From Taxawa tesnikishii (nom. ined.) (taxonomy: Eukaryota > Ascomycota > Dothideomycetes > Dothideales): DNA of 64,000 nt. Positions 1 through 11,724 of the stretch are shown here, one piece after another. The stretch covers positions 1,116,001-1,180,000 of the forward strand of contig JAPDRO010000009.1 in assembly GCA_030247885.1 (NCBI GenBank), written 5' to 3'. Numbering within the stretch: the stretch's first letter is position 1; each line of letters opens with the position of its first letter. A model generated the notes under the pieces. It saw nothing but the letters and a program-made list of their open reading frames with translations, did not search any database and was not told the DNA's origin. Both the position numbers and the translations under genes were made by a program.

Positions 1-530
1 TGGTGAGGTTGGCCCATGTGTACTGGTTCTTGACTGGGGCGTACGTACCGTACTGCCACAAGAAAGGACCGTTCTCTTGCAGCAGGCCCTCAAGGGAACT
101 GCAGCCTGGTCCACCGTTCAGCCAGACCATGATCTCGTCGCTGGCGTTGACGTTGGCGGATGGGAAGAACCAGAAGTAAAGCTCGCTGGCGTTCTTCTCG
201 CTCGAGATGGGAAGGAGACCCTGGGTAGCTGTTAGGATCTTCCCTGAAAAGGCACTCCCAGTATAAGATACTCACAGCATAACTCTCACCAATGTCGAAG
301 TTGACGTCGGGGATCTTGGTGCCATCAACGGCGAACTTGGTGGTGTTGCGGTTCTGGGAAATTATGTGGTGCTTCTTGTGATTGGTCGAGGATCTCTCCT
401 CGAGCTGGTTTGGGAGACCAACAGGTTCACGGCGCACACGCTCAGGAAGCTGCTTGTTGACATGCTGTGGGCTTCTCGCAGCGACGCTGGCAGCCAAGGC
501 ACAGCCGGTCAGGAATGACGCGAAACGCAT
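1..530 (-). CDS. Secreted serine carboxypeptidase (S10 family), N-terminal part
   Basis: Exons 276..530 and 1..220 (cut by the left edge); intron 221..275 is 55 bp, GTGAGT to CCAG. The protein starts with a hydrophobic signal peptide ([19 protein letters not shown]), then a short propeptide-like segment with basic residues. Exon 2 carries [13 protein letters not shown], the oxyanion-hole motif that marks S10 carboxypeptidases, which remove C-terminal amino acids from peptides at acid pH. The catalytic Ser, Asp and His lie beyond the edge and cannot be seen. It sits 949 bp upstream of nothing else on its side and follows a sedolisin on the same strand, so the two probably act together in extracellular protein breakdown. 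The start at 530 is the only ATG that gives the signal peptide. The family assignment is firm; the exact subfamily (S1-type or other) is not. Confidence 0.9.
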
Positions 531-1479
531 CTTGCTAGCAATGCCTTTCAGGTTGAATTGCTAAGGATTGGCTGCGACAAGGAAAAGAGGGAGTATGCGG
601 TATGAGAGGGGAACTCGATTTATTTGACCTCGCGCTGCGTTTGAATACAGGCGAAGGCCGGGATCCGACAGACTGAATTTTTGGAGCGAAAAATAATCAA
701 GTGGAAAGAGATAGGGACGTCACTCGAGCCGTCCTGGTCGCATACCGCAGCGTTGATGCAGATAGTGGCGGTAAACATGAAGAGCCAGGACGACCGGGGA
801 TCAGTGCCCTTGCTTCGATGGTACCTTGATTCATGTCAAGAGCATCCCGCGAATCAGGAATGGAAGTGTTGCTACGGGCCTGCTACAACAAGCCTAGCTG
901 GCATTTTGTCTCCGGGAAGCCTAAGTGGACGCATTTCATTGCGCTACGTTAGCCATCCTAGCGCAGATGGCACGGTCACAGCCGGCGATAAGCAAGAGAA
1001 GCGACAAAGAAAAGAAGCTCTGCTCGTCTGGAGATTCGGCCAGCCGATAGCTTACTAGGACCACAACAGGCAGTTGATTGGACTAGTCAGGCCCGCCTCT
1101 TCTCTTTAGACCGCGTTGGTGTCGCGTGCCTCGGCAGTCAGTGGTGCATGCACGAGCAGTGCGACATCTCATGGTATACACAGCGTGACAATCACGCTCC
1201 CGATGCAATGGCAGCAAGCATCGAAACACACAATATAGTGATCAGGTATTGCTGAGTGAGGATGTGTGGTCAAGCTACATACCCGTCCCACGTGCCAAGC
1301 TTTTCTGTGGCTGCGGCTGGCTGAGGGGCACCTCTGCCGCGCCGTTTCCGCTGTGCAACAATGCTTAACTGTTCGTCACTTCAGACGACGTGTCTCGCAG
1401 AATCCGACATCAAACTTCGTCACGGGTCTGGTCAATACGAGATATGTACATAGGAGCTCAACGCCCTGCAGCAATCGTC
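531..1479. other. Intergenic: carboxypeptidase promoter and sedolisin 3' flank
   Basis: Both neighbours are on the minus strand, so this is the promoter of the carboxypeptidase and the 3' flank of the sedolisin. Short open frames occur but none looks like a protein. I see no repeat or RNA gene. Confidence 0.5.
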
Positions 1480-3339
1480 TCATGCTCTGAACTTGGACGA
1501 GTGCTCCCTGGTGACAAGGTGTAACAGCTTCCTGAAATTTGGTGTACCCCAACCAGTTACCGGATCCCAACCCTTGGTAGCGTTCCACGAGGCGTATGGC
1601 ACATATGGCGTGGCCAACCCACTATACATGTCCGTGCCCGTGCAGCCTTTGCTACCGCCGTTGACGATGTCGTTCAGTCCATGGTAGCCCTGAGAGTAGA
1701 TCCAAGGGTTAAGGAAGCCAAGGGCTGGCTTTCCGGCACTCAGACGGGCGGCATTGAGCAGACCGACAACGCCTGCGAAGGTTGGTGCGGAGGCCGATGT
1801 GCCTCCGACCAGGATATCCTTCTGCTTGTCAACGACGTGGAAACGGTAGGATTGGGCCGCGACATCTGGGAACCCACGTCCACTATTTTGCTGTCAGCAT
1901 CTTCCCTGTTCGGCAGGAACATTGATGTACTCACGAGGCGTTGTAGAGGCCGTCCCAGCGGTCGCCGAGCTTGCTGAGGTACTCGGTGACAGCCGAGTCC
2001 TGGTAGGACGGACGAGGGAAGCGATCAGAGAAGCCACCGGAGGAGAAGGCGATGGCTTGCTCCGGCTCGATGTGATAGGTGCCTCCGACGCTGGTCACGT
2101 ATGGGCAGGCAGCTGGGAAGATAGGCAGGAAGCGGGTAGTGTTCTTGCCGTCGTTGGTCTGGCATGCAGAGCCAACACCGGTGTCGCCGGAACTGAAGAT
2201 GACAGAGACACCACGGGCACCAAGTTGACCGAACATGTTGCAAACGGTACGGGAGTACTGCTCAGGAACGCTCTGCTCATCTTCACCGTAAGAGGTCGAC
2301 AGCGTGGTTGGCAAGTTGTCGTCGGGCTGAGCGAGCAAGTAGGTAAGCATGTCGAGGTATGGCTCGTTCTGGTTGGCAGACTCGTCCGGCTGGTCAAGGT
2401 CTGGCACAAGGTAACCGCGTCCACCAGTGCTGTAGTAGTTTCCCGGCACGGGGTATCCGACGGAGAGGGCATACTGTGCATCGAGGTTGGCTTCGACACT
2501 GTCGTTGGTGGAGCTCTGGTTGAGTAAGCCACCGTTGATGCTGGTCCACGTGAAAGTTTCGTTGTTCATGTATGGTGCATACTCCGCCTCGAAGGTCTGG
2601 AGGTCGTCGAATCTAGCGTACTCCTCAAGGAAGCCGTTGATGCCGATGAAACCCAGCTTGTCGCCTCTGAAACCCTGCACCTTGTAGAGTGCCTTCAAGC
2701 AGTCTGGCGTGATGGTGGCATTGCAAGATGTGACGTTCAAAGGCGTGCCTGTCGCTTGGCCGATGACTTGGTAGTCCAGAACCATGCTGCGCTCAGGACG
2801 GATCTGACCAAAGCGGGTGGTGGGCTGGATCATGTCGATGTACTGGTGCAGCTCCTCTGGGACAGAGTAGTGGAGCGTGCGGACCTTGTCGAGCTTCTTC
2901 TGCTTGCTCCGGTAGATGTTGAAAGTTGTATCCATCATCTTCTCTGCCTGCGAGACGGTGGCGAAGAAGTTGATCCATTCGCCGTCATCCACAACGTCGG
3001 ACTGAGCGACGTTGGATTGCTTGAGCCATTGCAGAACTGCCTCGGTGGCCTCTGGTGCAGGGCGCAGCATTGCCTTGAGCTCGTCTCTCTTGAGGTGATT
3101 TCCGTACTTGGGGTGGCTCGGGGTGGAGACGTCGTACAGGGTTTGCTCAAACAAGTCCTGGTCGGGTTGGTTCATAGCAATGCGGAAGAAGAGCTTTTGG
3201 AAGCATCGGGAGACCCAACAGAGTACCACTCATCAGGGACACCCCTCAGAGACTCCATGAGGCGAGCATCGGAGGTTGCAATGGCTGTGGTGATCCCAAA
3301 GAAGGATGCCAGGCCGGCAACGAAACCCGCGGTCCTCAT
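1480..3339 (-). CDS. Sedolisin-family tripeptidyl-peptidase (S53), secreted
   Basis: Exons 1935..3339 and 1480..1882; intron 1883..1934. About 602 aa. Starts [21 protein letters not shown], a signal peptide, then the long pro-domain usual for the family ([21 protein letters not shown]). Catalytic Glu and Asp are in VEANLDAQY (about residues 281 and 285), the oxyanion Asp in SSGDTGVG (about 385) and the nucleophile Ser in GGTSASAP (about 498). The C-terminal [11 protein letters not shown] calcium-site region is complete and ends near 1480. Sedolisins release tripeptides from proteins at acid pH outside the cell. One frame break lies near 3198-3201, in the GG of the plus strand (three G expected); upstream of it is the signal peptide and downstream the pro-domain, so I read a lost base and not a pseudogene. 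If real, the gene would lack a secretable product. Confidence 0.88.
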
Positions 3340-6061
3340 TGTTTGTCTTTAGTTTTGCTGGGAAAGAAGAATGAGGATGAGGACGGTGCTGTGCTGTGCT
3401 GTGCGCTGCTGTGGTGCACAGGAGAGGAGAAGATGAAACAAAAACAATCGCAAAGGAATGACGAGGCGGAGCCATCGTGCCTTCTTATAGCATCGATCTA
3501 CCCCACCAATGTAAACCGCGTCGAGTCGTATGCTCAGGTCCTTTGGCGCCTGGCAGATAGCAATGTATCCGGCCACTTCAACCCAAGCACACGAAAGCTT
3601 TCCCCTGGGCCAAAATAGGTAACTTGGAGAAGTCGGTTGGTAATAGATCATCTTGGCAGCATAGCGTATGAGAGACCCTCGGTAGCTGCGTGTTTACTGC
3701 CTTCCGCTCCTGGTTAGGAATGGGCGAAAGCAGCAACAATCTTGCAGAAGCTTGAACTCACTCCGCATCTTGACGAGATGGTGACCTGCAGCTAGACTAG
3801 ATCGCAGGTCGATTCTGCACTCTGATTCGGTCCCGACAAAGACATGTGTGCAACTGGTAGCATTGTCGCTTTGGTTTGCTTTTCGAAAAGAAGAACCGCG
3901 GATGAAACCTCCATGGCTTGGCGTTTACCGAGGGGTCTGGAGATTGATTCTTGTCAACACCAATCCTCGTGCGCCGTTCACTCTACCGAACAAACGTGTT
4001 CTCAAAATTCCCGCTGCTGTCTGCAGTTCTTCCGCGCAGACAACCAGAACTACTGGAATAGTCCTGGCCGGGTTCGTGCCCATGAGGTACCCTTTGTACT
4101 CGCGGCCCACAAGTTCTTCTCCGCATTTGACCGTTACTTCTCTTTGCCCTTCGAACTAGTACGAAACCAGAACCGGTAGATGCAATCCCTCTTCACTCTA
4201 TCAATGCATCATTGTTTTGTCCTGCCATGATACGCGATTTATGCCACGAGGTGTCCGAACTGTAACAGAGATAATATCTGATACGCCTACTCGAAGCCGC
4301 AAAGGGCGACAACTGAGATGAACTCGGGGACGATGGTTCGGAATGTTAACCACACAGTCAAGTATGCGGTTGACTTCGGGGCGCGGAATGCAACGAAGCA
4401 GCGTGGTGTGTAGCATCTGTAACAACCGTCGGGCAGTGGAAGTACACGTCAGAGGAGAGCAAAGAGAAAGGAAACGGGATAGCTGTTTGTCGGTCCGAGC
4501 CGAACACTATGCGGTCCTTGATCGTTTATGTACCCCAGGTATGAGTGACCCTTCCCAGGATTGCGCCATCGGTGCCCTGGTCGGACTGGACCGAAATCCA
4601 TACTCCCTGATGTCAGCTCTTCAGGCCCCTTGGGAATGCCCTTATCCATGCGACACGTTTATCATCGTATACTGCTTTGCTCTTCCTGCAGGGTCTCCGC
4701 AACCAGCAGGGACTTTGACAAAGTCCTGCTATCTCCATGCCCTGATGCTTCGCCATGAAATTACCGTTCCGTTCCGTTCCTCACTGCGATCGTATACAAA
4801 GATATGTGTCCCGGATGAATCAGGCCACTCAATGCATTGTTTCCGCCACGAAGATACGGACGTGCATGTGTCAGAGTCAGAGAATCTCTTGCAATAGTTC
4901 GCTCTCCGCCAGCTCGCAGTTGGAACAGCGTCGATTTACTATAAATGTCCGGAAAGACGTGTCACTGTTACAAGGGAATGGAATGCACGACAGAAGGCTG
5001 CGTGTAGCTTCAGTCGCGGTACAGAGTATAGGCGGGTCTACTGATCGTCAGCAGCGAAGACACTGAGCGACTCTATTGATGGGCAGCTTCTATGCTTTAG
5101 CAAATCAATGGCGCCATTAAGCGTTCCCCGGTGGTCAGCGTGTACATGTTCCTCCGCCATGCGTCTTTTGCACGAGACGTAACGGGCCAACTGGGCGCCT
5201 TTCCTTCTTCCAAACAACAGTCTCGAGCTGTGTTTCAAGTAGGCCTCAGCGTCTTTGCCAGCTGCTAGTCAGCGCAGGGCGGGCTGTGAATGTCTCGGCT
5301 TTCGGCGGTGTCAAGGGTTGCACGCACACCGCCCAGCAGTAGCAGCCCTGGCGACTGTACGTAAATAGCTCAGCAGAGGGCTAATTCTGCACTGCCTCTT
5401 GGCAACACGAGAAAGACTTGCTCTGATGGAGGATGGTCCGGCATGGGGTAGGAGAGCAGGCAAACACACGGTCAGACATTCGAAGTGCCAGGCAGCGTGC
5501 GTGTTCGCTGCGCGCACCAGTCGGCTCGATTCCTCGCCGCGCAAAGGGAGCGAGCAAAAGAGCACACGTGCTCCGTCCGATTGCGGCGAGAACGGCTTCG
5601 GGCGAGACGCACGGTTACGCACTTTCGACTTGTCATCCGCTTCGCTGCCATTGGCTGGGCAACAGCCAGCGATAAGACGGTGGGAAACCGAGAAGAAGTG
5701 GGAAGACCCTGCGCTGGGCAAAAGCATTACTGCGGGACAGCCGATTGACCGGCCGCAGGTGGCTGTCTTTTCTGGCTTCCCTGGCTTCCCTGGCTTTTCG
5801 GTTCCTCGGGTTCTGGAAGGACACCCTGGAGCAAGCTCCTTTGGCATTACTCACAGATACCTGTCGCCACTGCATACATGCGTCGTAGGGCGGTAATGCG
5901 CGTTGTTCGTTGAGTGATTTTAGTCACAGATCGGAAGAATTTGGCACAACGGCGAGCAAGAGTCTCACCCATCCGTATTCTTCCTTTGACGCGCCCTGCT
6001 TCGGTTTCGGTTGTGTTTGGGGAAACCGGCACTGCCCCGCCTTGAACGCGGAAGGATGGCT
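3340..6061. other. Long intergenic region without a recognised gene
   Basis: Upstream of the sedolisin on one side and of glutamine synthetase on the other, so it holds both promoters. Open frames up to 184 codons exist (for example 4343..4897 plus, 5311..5847 minus) but overlap each other on both strands, have odd composition and match no family I know. A short tandem of TGGCTTCCC units is at about 5770-5795. No transposase, reverse transcriptase or tRNA was seen. A frameshifted or orphan gene could be hidden here. Confidence 0.4.
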
Positions 6062-6181
6062 GATAAGCAGCCAATGCAGATGCGCGCCTGCGACTCTGTA
6101 CCTGACATGGCCAGATACGCCACGTCTGCTGTTATCTTGTTCTTTGCTTGTCTGTTGTGCCGCCACGGATAAACAATTATC
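6062..6181. promoter_or_regulatory. GATA-factor site cluster upstream of glutamine synthetase
   Basis: GATAA at 6062-6066, TTATC at 6132-6136, and a tight inverted pair GATAAACAATTATC at 6168-6181, about 640-760 bp before the glutamine synthetase ATG. Fungal nitrogen regulators of the AreA/Nit-2 type bind paired GATA sites, and glutamine synthetase is a nitrogen-controlled gene, so a role is plausible. The motif is short and chance copies are common; the close inverted pair is the best evidence. Confidence 0.45.
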
Positions 6182-6823
6182 TGCGGTATGACGCGGCGTG
6201 CGGGAGATCAAAGCGACAGCTGCCACATTGGGCGAGGGCGAGGGCGAGACCTCTTTGTTGGTCGCGTGCGTAGGTAACAGAAGGCGTGTTTCGCCCGTCA
6301 AAAGGCGTGCAAAAGAATGACCGTACGAGGTTTCGGGTGGTAGGAACGGTGTCAGCCATAACAGTAGTAGGCTCAGAGGGTTGAGTTGCAGTGGTAGCAG
6401 AGCGCGGCCTGGTAGCCGGCCTGGAGCGGCTTTGTTAGCCCGCCGGCGCAAAGTGGAACTGTTGTAGCGACGCCGGCGAACCTGCAGCGAGGTAGATTGG
6501 CGTTTACGGCACGCACCCAAACAGTGCGAGTCTCCAGTGTTGCTTCTTTAACGACGTGACCTCGAGCCTGTGCTAAATAAGGCTGTGCCATCGGCATCCG
6601 TTCACACCGCAGACGCAGTCCCCCCAATCACTTGGCATTCACTGGCTCGCTTTCATTCATAAGTCCGCCATTGCCCACTCCCTCTTTGTTTCCACCCATC
6701 CACCACCCGTGAGACCCCTCACATCCCCAGCTTACTCTCCAATCTCCTCTCCTGTGTCTCGTGCACACTCCAGATCCGACCTTTCTTGTCTTTCTCGCAG
6801 TTCCCCTCCACAAGTCAGACACA

Positions 6824-8443
6824 ATGGTACATCTGAGCAAATGTGACTGCCTCGGACGAGGTCCAGCAGCTAAACTCCACGCAGGCTGAGAGCGTCTACC
6901 TCTCCAACACTACCAACGTACGTCTCTCCCTCTGCGCCGTGCTCTCGAGTAGTGCTGACCTTCAAACAGCTCCAGAAGTACCTCCAGCTGCCGCAGAAGG
7001 GCGCAATAATAGCCGAGTACGTCTGGATTGACGGCTCCAATGGCGTGCGCTCCAAGTGCAAGGTGAGTCAAAACTTTCCAGGAGCCCTCGGATCCTGATC
7101 ATCTGGGTGAGACTGCTCGCGCACCGCGAGCGAACTGGCGTGGAGAGCCTGTTGCTGCTTTTCTTACGCTTATCTCTCCGTCGCCCGATAAGCACGAAGC
7201 CATGCGCCGATCTCTGGTGCTTAGGTGCGCAGAGCTCACCATCAGCGACTGGAACAGACAAGTTGGTTGAGATAGATCAGTAGCTGACCTGAATCGCCCA
7301 CAGACTATCCCCAAGAAGGTCGAGTCCGTGAAGGAGCTCCCTGAATGGAACTTTGACGGTTCTTCCACCGGCCAGGCTCCCGGTGACAACTCCGATGTCT
7401 ACCTCCGCCCTGTTGCCATGTACCCCGACCCCTTCCGCCTTGGCGACAACATCCTCGTCATGTGCGAGACCTGGATGAGCGACGGCAAGCCAAACGCCTA
7501 TAACTTCCGCCATGACGCTGCCAAGCTCATGGAGAAGCACGCCGCACACGAGACCTGGTTTGGTCTTGAGCAAGAATACACTCTTCTCGATGCTTACGGC
7601 TGGCCATACGGCTGGCCTAAGAACGGTTTCCCAGCTCCTCAGGGTCCATACTACTGTGGTGTCGGCACCGGCAAGGTCTTCTGCAGAGACATCGTCGAGG
7701 CACACTACAAGGCATGTCTGTACGCCGGCATTTTGATCTCTGGCACCAACGCCGAGGTCATGCCAGCTCAGTGGGAGTACCAAGTCGGTCCATGCGTGGG
7801 CATTGACCGTAAGTCATCCACTCTGATCGACCTGCAGGAAGAAGTAATGACATCGTACTGACGTGAATCTGCAGTTGGCGACCAACTCTGGATGTCCAGG
7901 TTCCTCCTTCACCGTATCGCCGAAGAGTTCGGTGCTAAGGTTACCTTTGCCCCCAAGCCAATTCCAGGTGACTGGAACGGAGCCGGTCTCCACACCAACG
8001 TCTCGACCAAGGAGATGCGCGAGGATGGTGGTATCAAGGCTATCGAGAAGGCCATGGACGCCCTGTCCAAGCGCCACAAGGAGCACATGAAGGTCTACGG
8101 TGAGGGCAACGAGTCTCGTATGACCGGCGCACACGAGACTGCAAGCTACGACAAATTCACCTGGGGTGTTGCGAACCGTGGTGCTTCCGTCCGTGTCAAC
8201 CGCGCAGTTGCCAAGGACGGCAAGGGTTACTTCGAGGACCGCAGGCCCGCTTCCAACGCCGACCCATACCAGATCACTGGTATTATCATGGAGACGGTAC
8301 GTTGCTTCTACAACCCTGCACACGTTCAACATGCTAACGTTGTTTAGATGCTTGGCCCAGTTGAAGGCTCCGATGTCTACAAGAAGACCATGGAGGCTCA
8401 GCAGGTTGAACTCGAGATGCCTGTTACCATCAACAAGCCATAG
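6824..8443 (+). CDS. gln1: Glutamine synthetase (type II, eukaryotic)
   Basis: Exons 6824..6826, 6885..6917, 6970..7062, 7304..7808, 7875..8296 and 8348..8443; 383 aa. It makes glutamine from glutamate, ammonia and ATP, the main ammonia-assimilation step, in the cytosol. Conserved parts visible: [17 protein letters not shown] near the N-terminus, [27 protein letters not shown] (metal-binding Glu), [28 protein letters not shown] and SRMTGAHET. The start codon alone forms the coding part of exon 1: ATG is followed at once by GTACAT, a branch-like CTAAAC and GCAG, giving [12 protein letters not shown], the normal fungal N-terminus. All five intron borders are GT-AG and the frame is unbroken throughout. 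GATA sites upstream fit nitrogen control. Confidence 0.96.
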
Positions 8444-8967
8444 ACGCACTCTCCCGACCCTTTTATGGTCACTGTGAGCGGACGTCTGTTCACGAGACAA
8501 GACACCCCTTTGTAAACATGACGCACGAGATTTTTAGACCACTTGCATGATACCTCACCTTTTTTTCTGGCGGATTTGGCGATGGAGAGCAGCTCTGCAT
8601 ACAACACGATTTCCAAGATATTGGAGCAAGCTGGGCGATATTGAACTAGATACCTCTGGGGATGACTGAGCACTTCGATATAGTCTAGACGTCTTCCTGC
8701 AATTGGAGCACTTCCATTTCCAAGTATTGCTGCTCGTTCCATCGAGAGATTCATTAAACCTCTCACGTGACTTGGCGTTAAGTGCTGGCGCGTCAGTTTA
8801 GCTTCGCATGTGGCATGTATGCATGTTGATCCGTAACTGTGTGCACGATTACCATCACTGCGCGCGTTCCGACTCTCTCTCGCTCTGCTGTCTCGCTCGC
8901 TCATCAGTCCTCTCCGCCATCACGTTCGGATCAATGTCAACGCTGTTCGCACCAGCGCGAATCCAAC
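8444..8967. other. Intergenic: glutamine synthetase 3' flank and MED1 promoter
   Basis: Holds the 3' end of glutamine synthetase and a pyrimidine-rich tract (about 8873-8905) just before the next gene, as is common at fungal transcription starts. The frame of the next gene is open upstream of its ATG but has no further ATG. Nothing else recognised. Confidence 0.5.
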
Positions 8968-11389
8968 ATGTCGACTCCTACGCCGTCATCGCATCCGCAC
9001 CAGCCAGGTGCTAAGCATCCGACTTACGCAAACCACGCCGTTTCCACGCCCGCTGCACATCTCACAACCCCGTCATCGTCCACGCCTCGCAGTGTACCCT
9101 CCCCGGCTGTGCTCCGTAACACGGCCGGCAAAACGCCCATGACTGGCAATGCCTCGAAGCTCTCTGTCGACAGCAGAGGCGCTGTCCTGATGGCGCCGTC
9201 TCTCAGCCAGATGAGCACTGGATCAGGAATGAGTGGGACAGTCGGTGGTAACAACGCAGGCGTAGGACTCGGAGTCATGGGCGCCGGCGGCATGATGGGA
9301 TTGGGAACCTCACCGGCTGTGAATATGCTTGGGTTCGCGTCGCCAGCCGCTTTGGGCGCCCTGGATCTGTCCACGCCGGCTATGTTGGATGCGGCGGCTG
9401 CGGCAGGTGCACAAGGCATGAATGTGAGCTTGAGTGACTTGGGAATCAGCGGTGCGAAGAGGAACGAAGACGAGGAAAGGAGGGCGCGCTTGGAGGGTGT
9501 ATTGGGAAAGATACAGGGCAAGAGGAAGAGAGTTGGTGGAATGGGAAGACTGAGTGAGGAAGGGGTCAGAAGGGTGGGTAAGTGGGCAGGCTTTGCAGAG
9601 GATGTGGATCCCAAGACCGAGGGCCCGGAGTTCGAGGGTGAGAGGACGATTACAATGGCTGGCAGCAGTGCGCTGTTGATCGACGTGAGTGCTTCAGCGT
9701 TGTTTCCTGCAAGGAAAGATTGGGGACGAAGATTGTCAAGCCGTTCTGAAACACGACTGCAAAAGCAAGCTGTTGATCACCATGATATGCTAACCGTCCC
9801 AGTACACATTCAAAGACAATCTCCCTCGCACCATCAATGTGTCGTTTTCGAGCGAGAACAAGGCAGTCACTGCTTACGAGCCAGCTGCAGCCAAGGTACT
9901 CCAACAAGATTTGACACCTTCACCAGGAATCCCAGCGATCAACACCAAGCTAGATCGATTCGCCGCAAACCTCGAGATCCTGGCGGGCCTTGACAAGCTG
10001 GGGATAAACGGTCAGCTCAACTGCTTCGAAGCTATCAGCGGGATTTACGCAAGCCTCCAGAGGCTATACGAGTATGAGAAGAGAGCCGCTCTAGAGTTGA
10101 TGGAAGCCAAGCGAACGGATGCGCATATTTTGGCGGAAACTGAAGTCCTTTGCAAGCAGAGTGGCAGGCCTAGAATGCACGCCCGACGGCGTATTGGACT
10201 GGGCCTGGATTTCTGGATGGAGCAGAGGCTTGTCCAACCACCGGCCGTTAAGCCCGACTCCAAAGCCTCCGATGGTTCCCAGATGGACATGGATCTTGAT
10301 CAGACCCGAAGGGACATGGACAAACACATCTATGCTCTCCAGATTGGAGCCGAATCTAGCTCACCGGACCTTTATCCCTCTTTACGCGTTGCTTCTTCGT
10401 GGCTGTCTGATCGCGTGGTGAAACCCGCTGAGGAGTCCACCGATCCCGCGGACCTACTTTCAGGAAAACCGGTTGTGGATTGGCTAGACCCTCCATCCAC
10501 ATACGTGTCAGAGACCAACCAGCAGCCTGATGCTATGGCCATTGATAACACGCCATCACAGCAGAAGCTCCCAAATGCGCGCTTTGTGGCCAGGGCAGAG
10601 CCACCGATCGTCATGCCATGGACAGTAGCTGGCGAGTTGCTACAGTCCGTAGGAGTCGAGATGCCAGGCATGGTAACAGGCACTTACGAGACGATGCTTC
10701 TACGAGCGGATGATCAGCAGCACAGCACAAACATGAATGCCGTGGGTCCTGCCTCGACTGCCGGATCCAGCACGCTCGTCATAGACAACCAAGGAAAGGA
10801 AGCAGACGCTCAGCATTTCAACTCGTTGTTCGTGCCGAAGCCTGATTTCGCATTCACACTGGAAGACATACCTTTCTCGCACCCACGGCAGTTGATCCAG
10901 TTGCTGCCTGTATTAAGACAATGGGCGTGCTTCGGGTCGTTGCTTCGTAACACTTTCAAGGATGCTGTAGCAGGTTTGGCGGCTGCGTCGTCAAACACAC
11001 CTGCGCAAACGCAGCACCCTATCGTCGATGGGCATGAAGAGAAGCAGTTCTCTCTTTCAGACCTTCTCACTCCGCCTCCAGAGGACGAAGGCGCGCATCC
11101 GCCGCAGCCTCTTCCGGTGGATATTACGCTTGTCACATTACCGATACCGACTCTGAATATCATCTTCCCTATGCCGTCGCAGATTGTTCCATTGGCGAAC
11201 GTGACGATACAGGTCATGTCAGATGCGCAGATAGTGGTTGCGAACCACAATCTCTCTGGAGCTGAACACCACGAGCCCAGCGCAGGGGCAGATGCTACCG
11301 CTCTCGAGATGGCAAAAGCACTGGATGTCTGTGGGGACTTGAGCATGTGGATCGAGTGGGTCCGGCTGCGGTATAGCGGTCGGCCATGA
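8968..11389 (+). CDS. med1: Mediator complex subunit 1 (fungal Med1)
   Basis: Exons 8968..9684 and 9803..11389; 767 aa. Med1 is a middle-module subunit of Mediator, which links DNA-bound activators to RNA polymerase II in the nucleus. The first about 150 residues are low-complexity (Ser, Thr, Pro, Gly). Then come a basic segment (GKIQGKRKRVGGMGR) and the conserved fungal Med1 core: VDPKTEGPEFEGERTITMAG, SSALLID joined across the intron to YTFKDNLPRTIN, and KLDRFAANLEILAGLDKLG ... NCFEAISGIYASLQRLYEYE. The joined exon frame is open to the stop. I name it from this pattern, remembered from fungal Med1 proteins; a profile search would settle it. The start is the first ATG in frame; the upstream frame is open but lacks an ATG. 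Confidence 0.78.
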
Positions 11390-11724
11390 GTCAAGAAGAG
11401 GAATCCAGAGCCACGCATATCCACAAGACCCGCAAACTCGCTGTAACGGGTGGTTGGGAAGAGCAGCACACCCAAATGTGGCTTCGTCTTTGACCATCCG
11501 ACTGAAGACAGACCAAGCGAGGACAGCAGTCGGAAGCAGAGCCGCGATCAAATCAATATGGTGGAATTATGAGCATAGTAAACCTATCGGTGTGTAAAAG
11601 CTGTAGCCAGATAGCATGCTAGTTAAGCACAAAATGCGAGAAGCTCCCATAGTCACTCCTGTGAGGACTCTCGCCAGTAAAGAGCCAGCTTCACGTTTCG
11701 GTCGTCCCAGCGGACTTCCCGCCG
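11390..11724. other. Intergenic between convergent genes
   Basis: A 335-bp space between the 3' ends of MED1 (plus) and the next gene (minus). No features seen beyond expected 3' untranslated sequence. Confidence 0.5.

Noticed and set aside
1480-3339. Sedolisin as a pseudogene
   Set aside because: The single break sits at a short G run like those in essential genes; signal peptide, pro-domain and all catalytic residues are conserved.
4343-5896. Open frames of 165-184 codons on both strands in the long gap
   Set aside because: They overlap in several frames, have biased composition and no family likeness; this is expected in GC-balanced non-coding DNA.
10384-10389. Other ACGCGT sites, for example in the MED1 coding region, the calponin intron (about 56451) and 63985
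   Set aside because: Single copies within genes or far from starts; their number matches chance.
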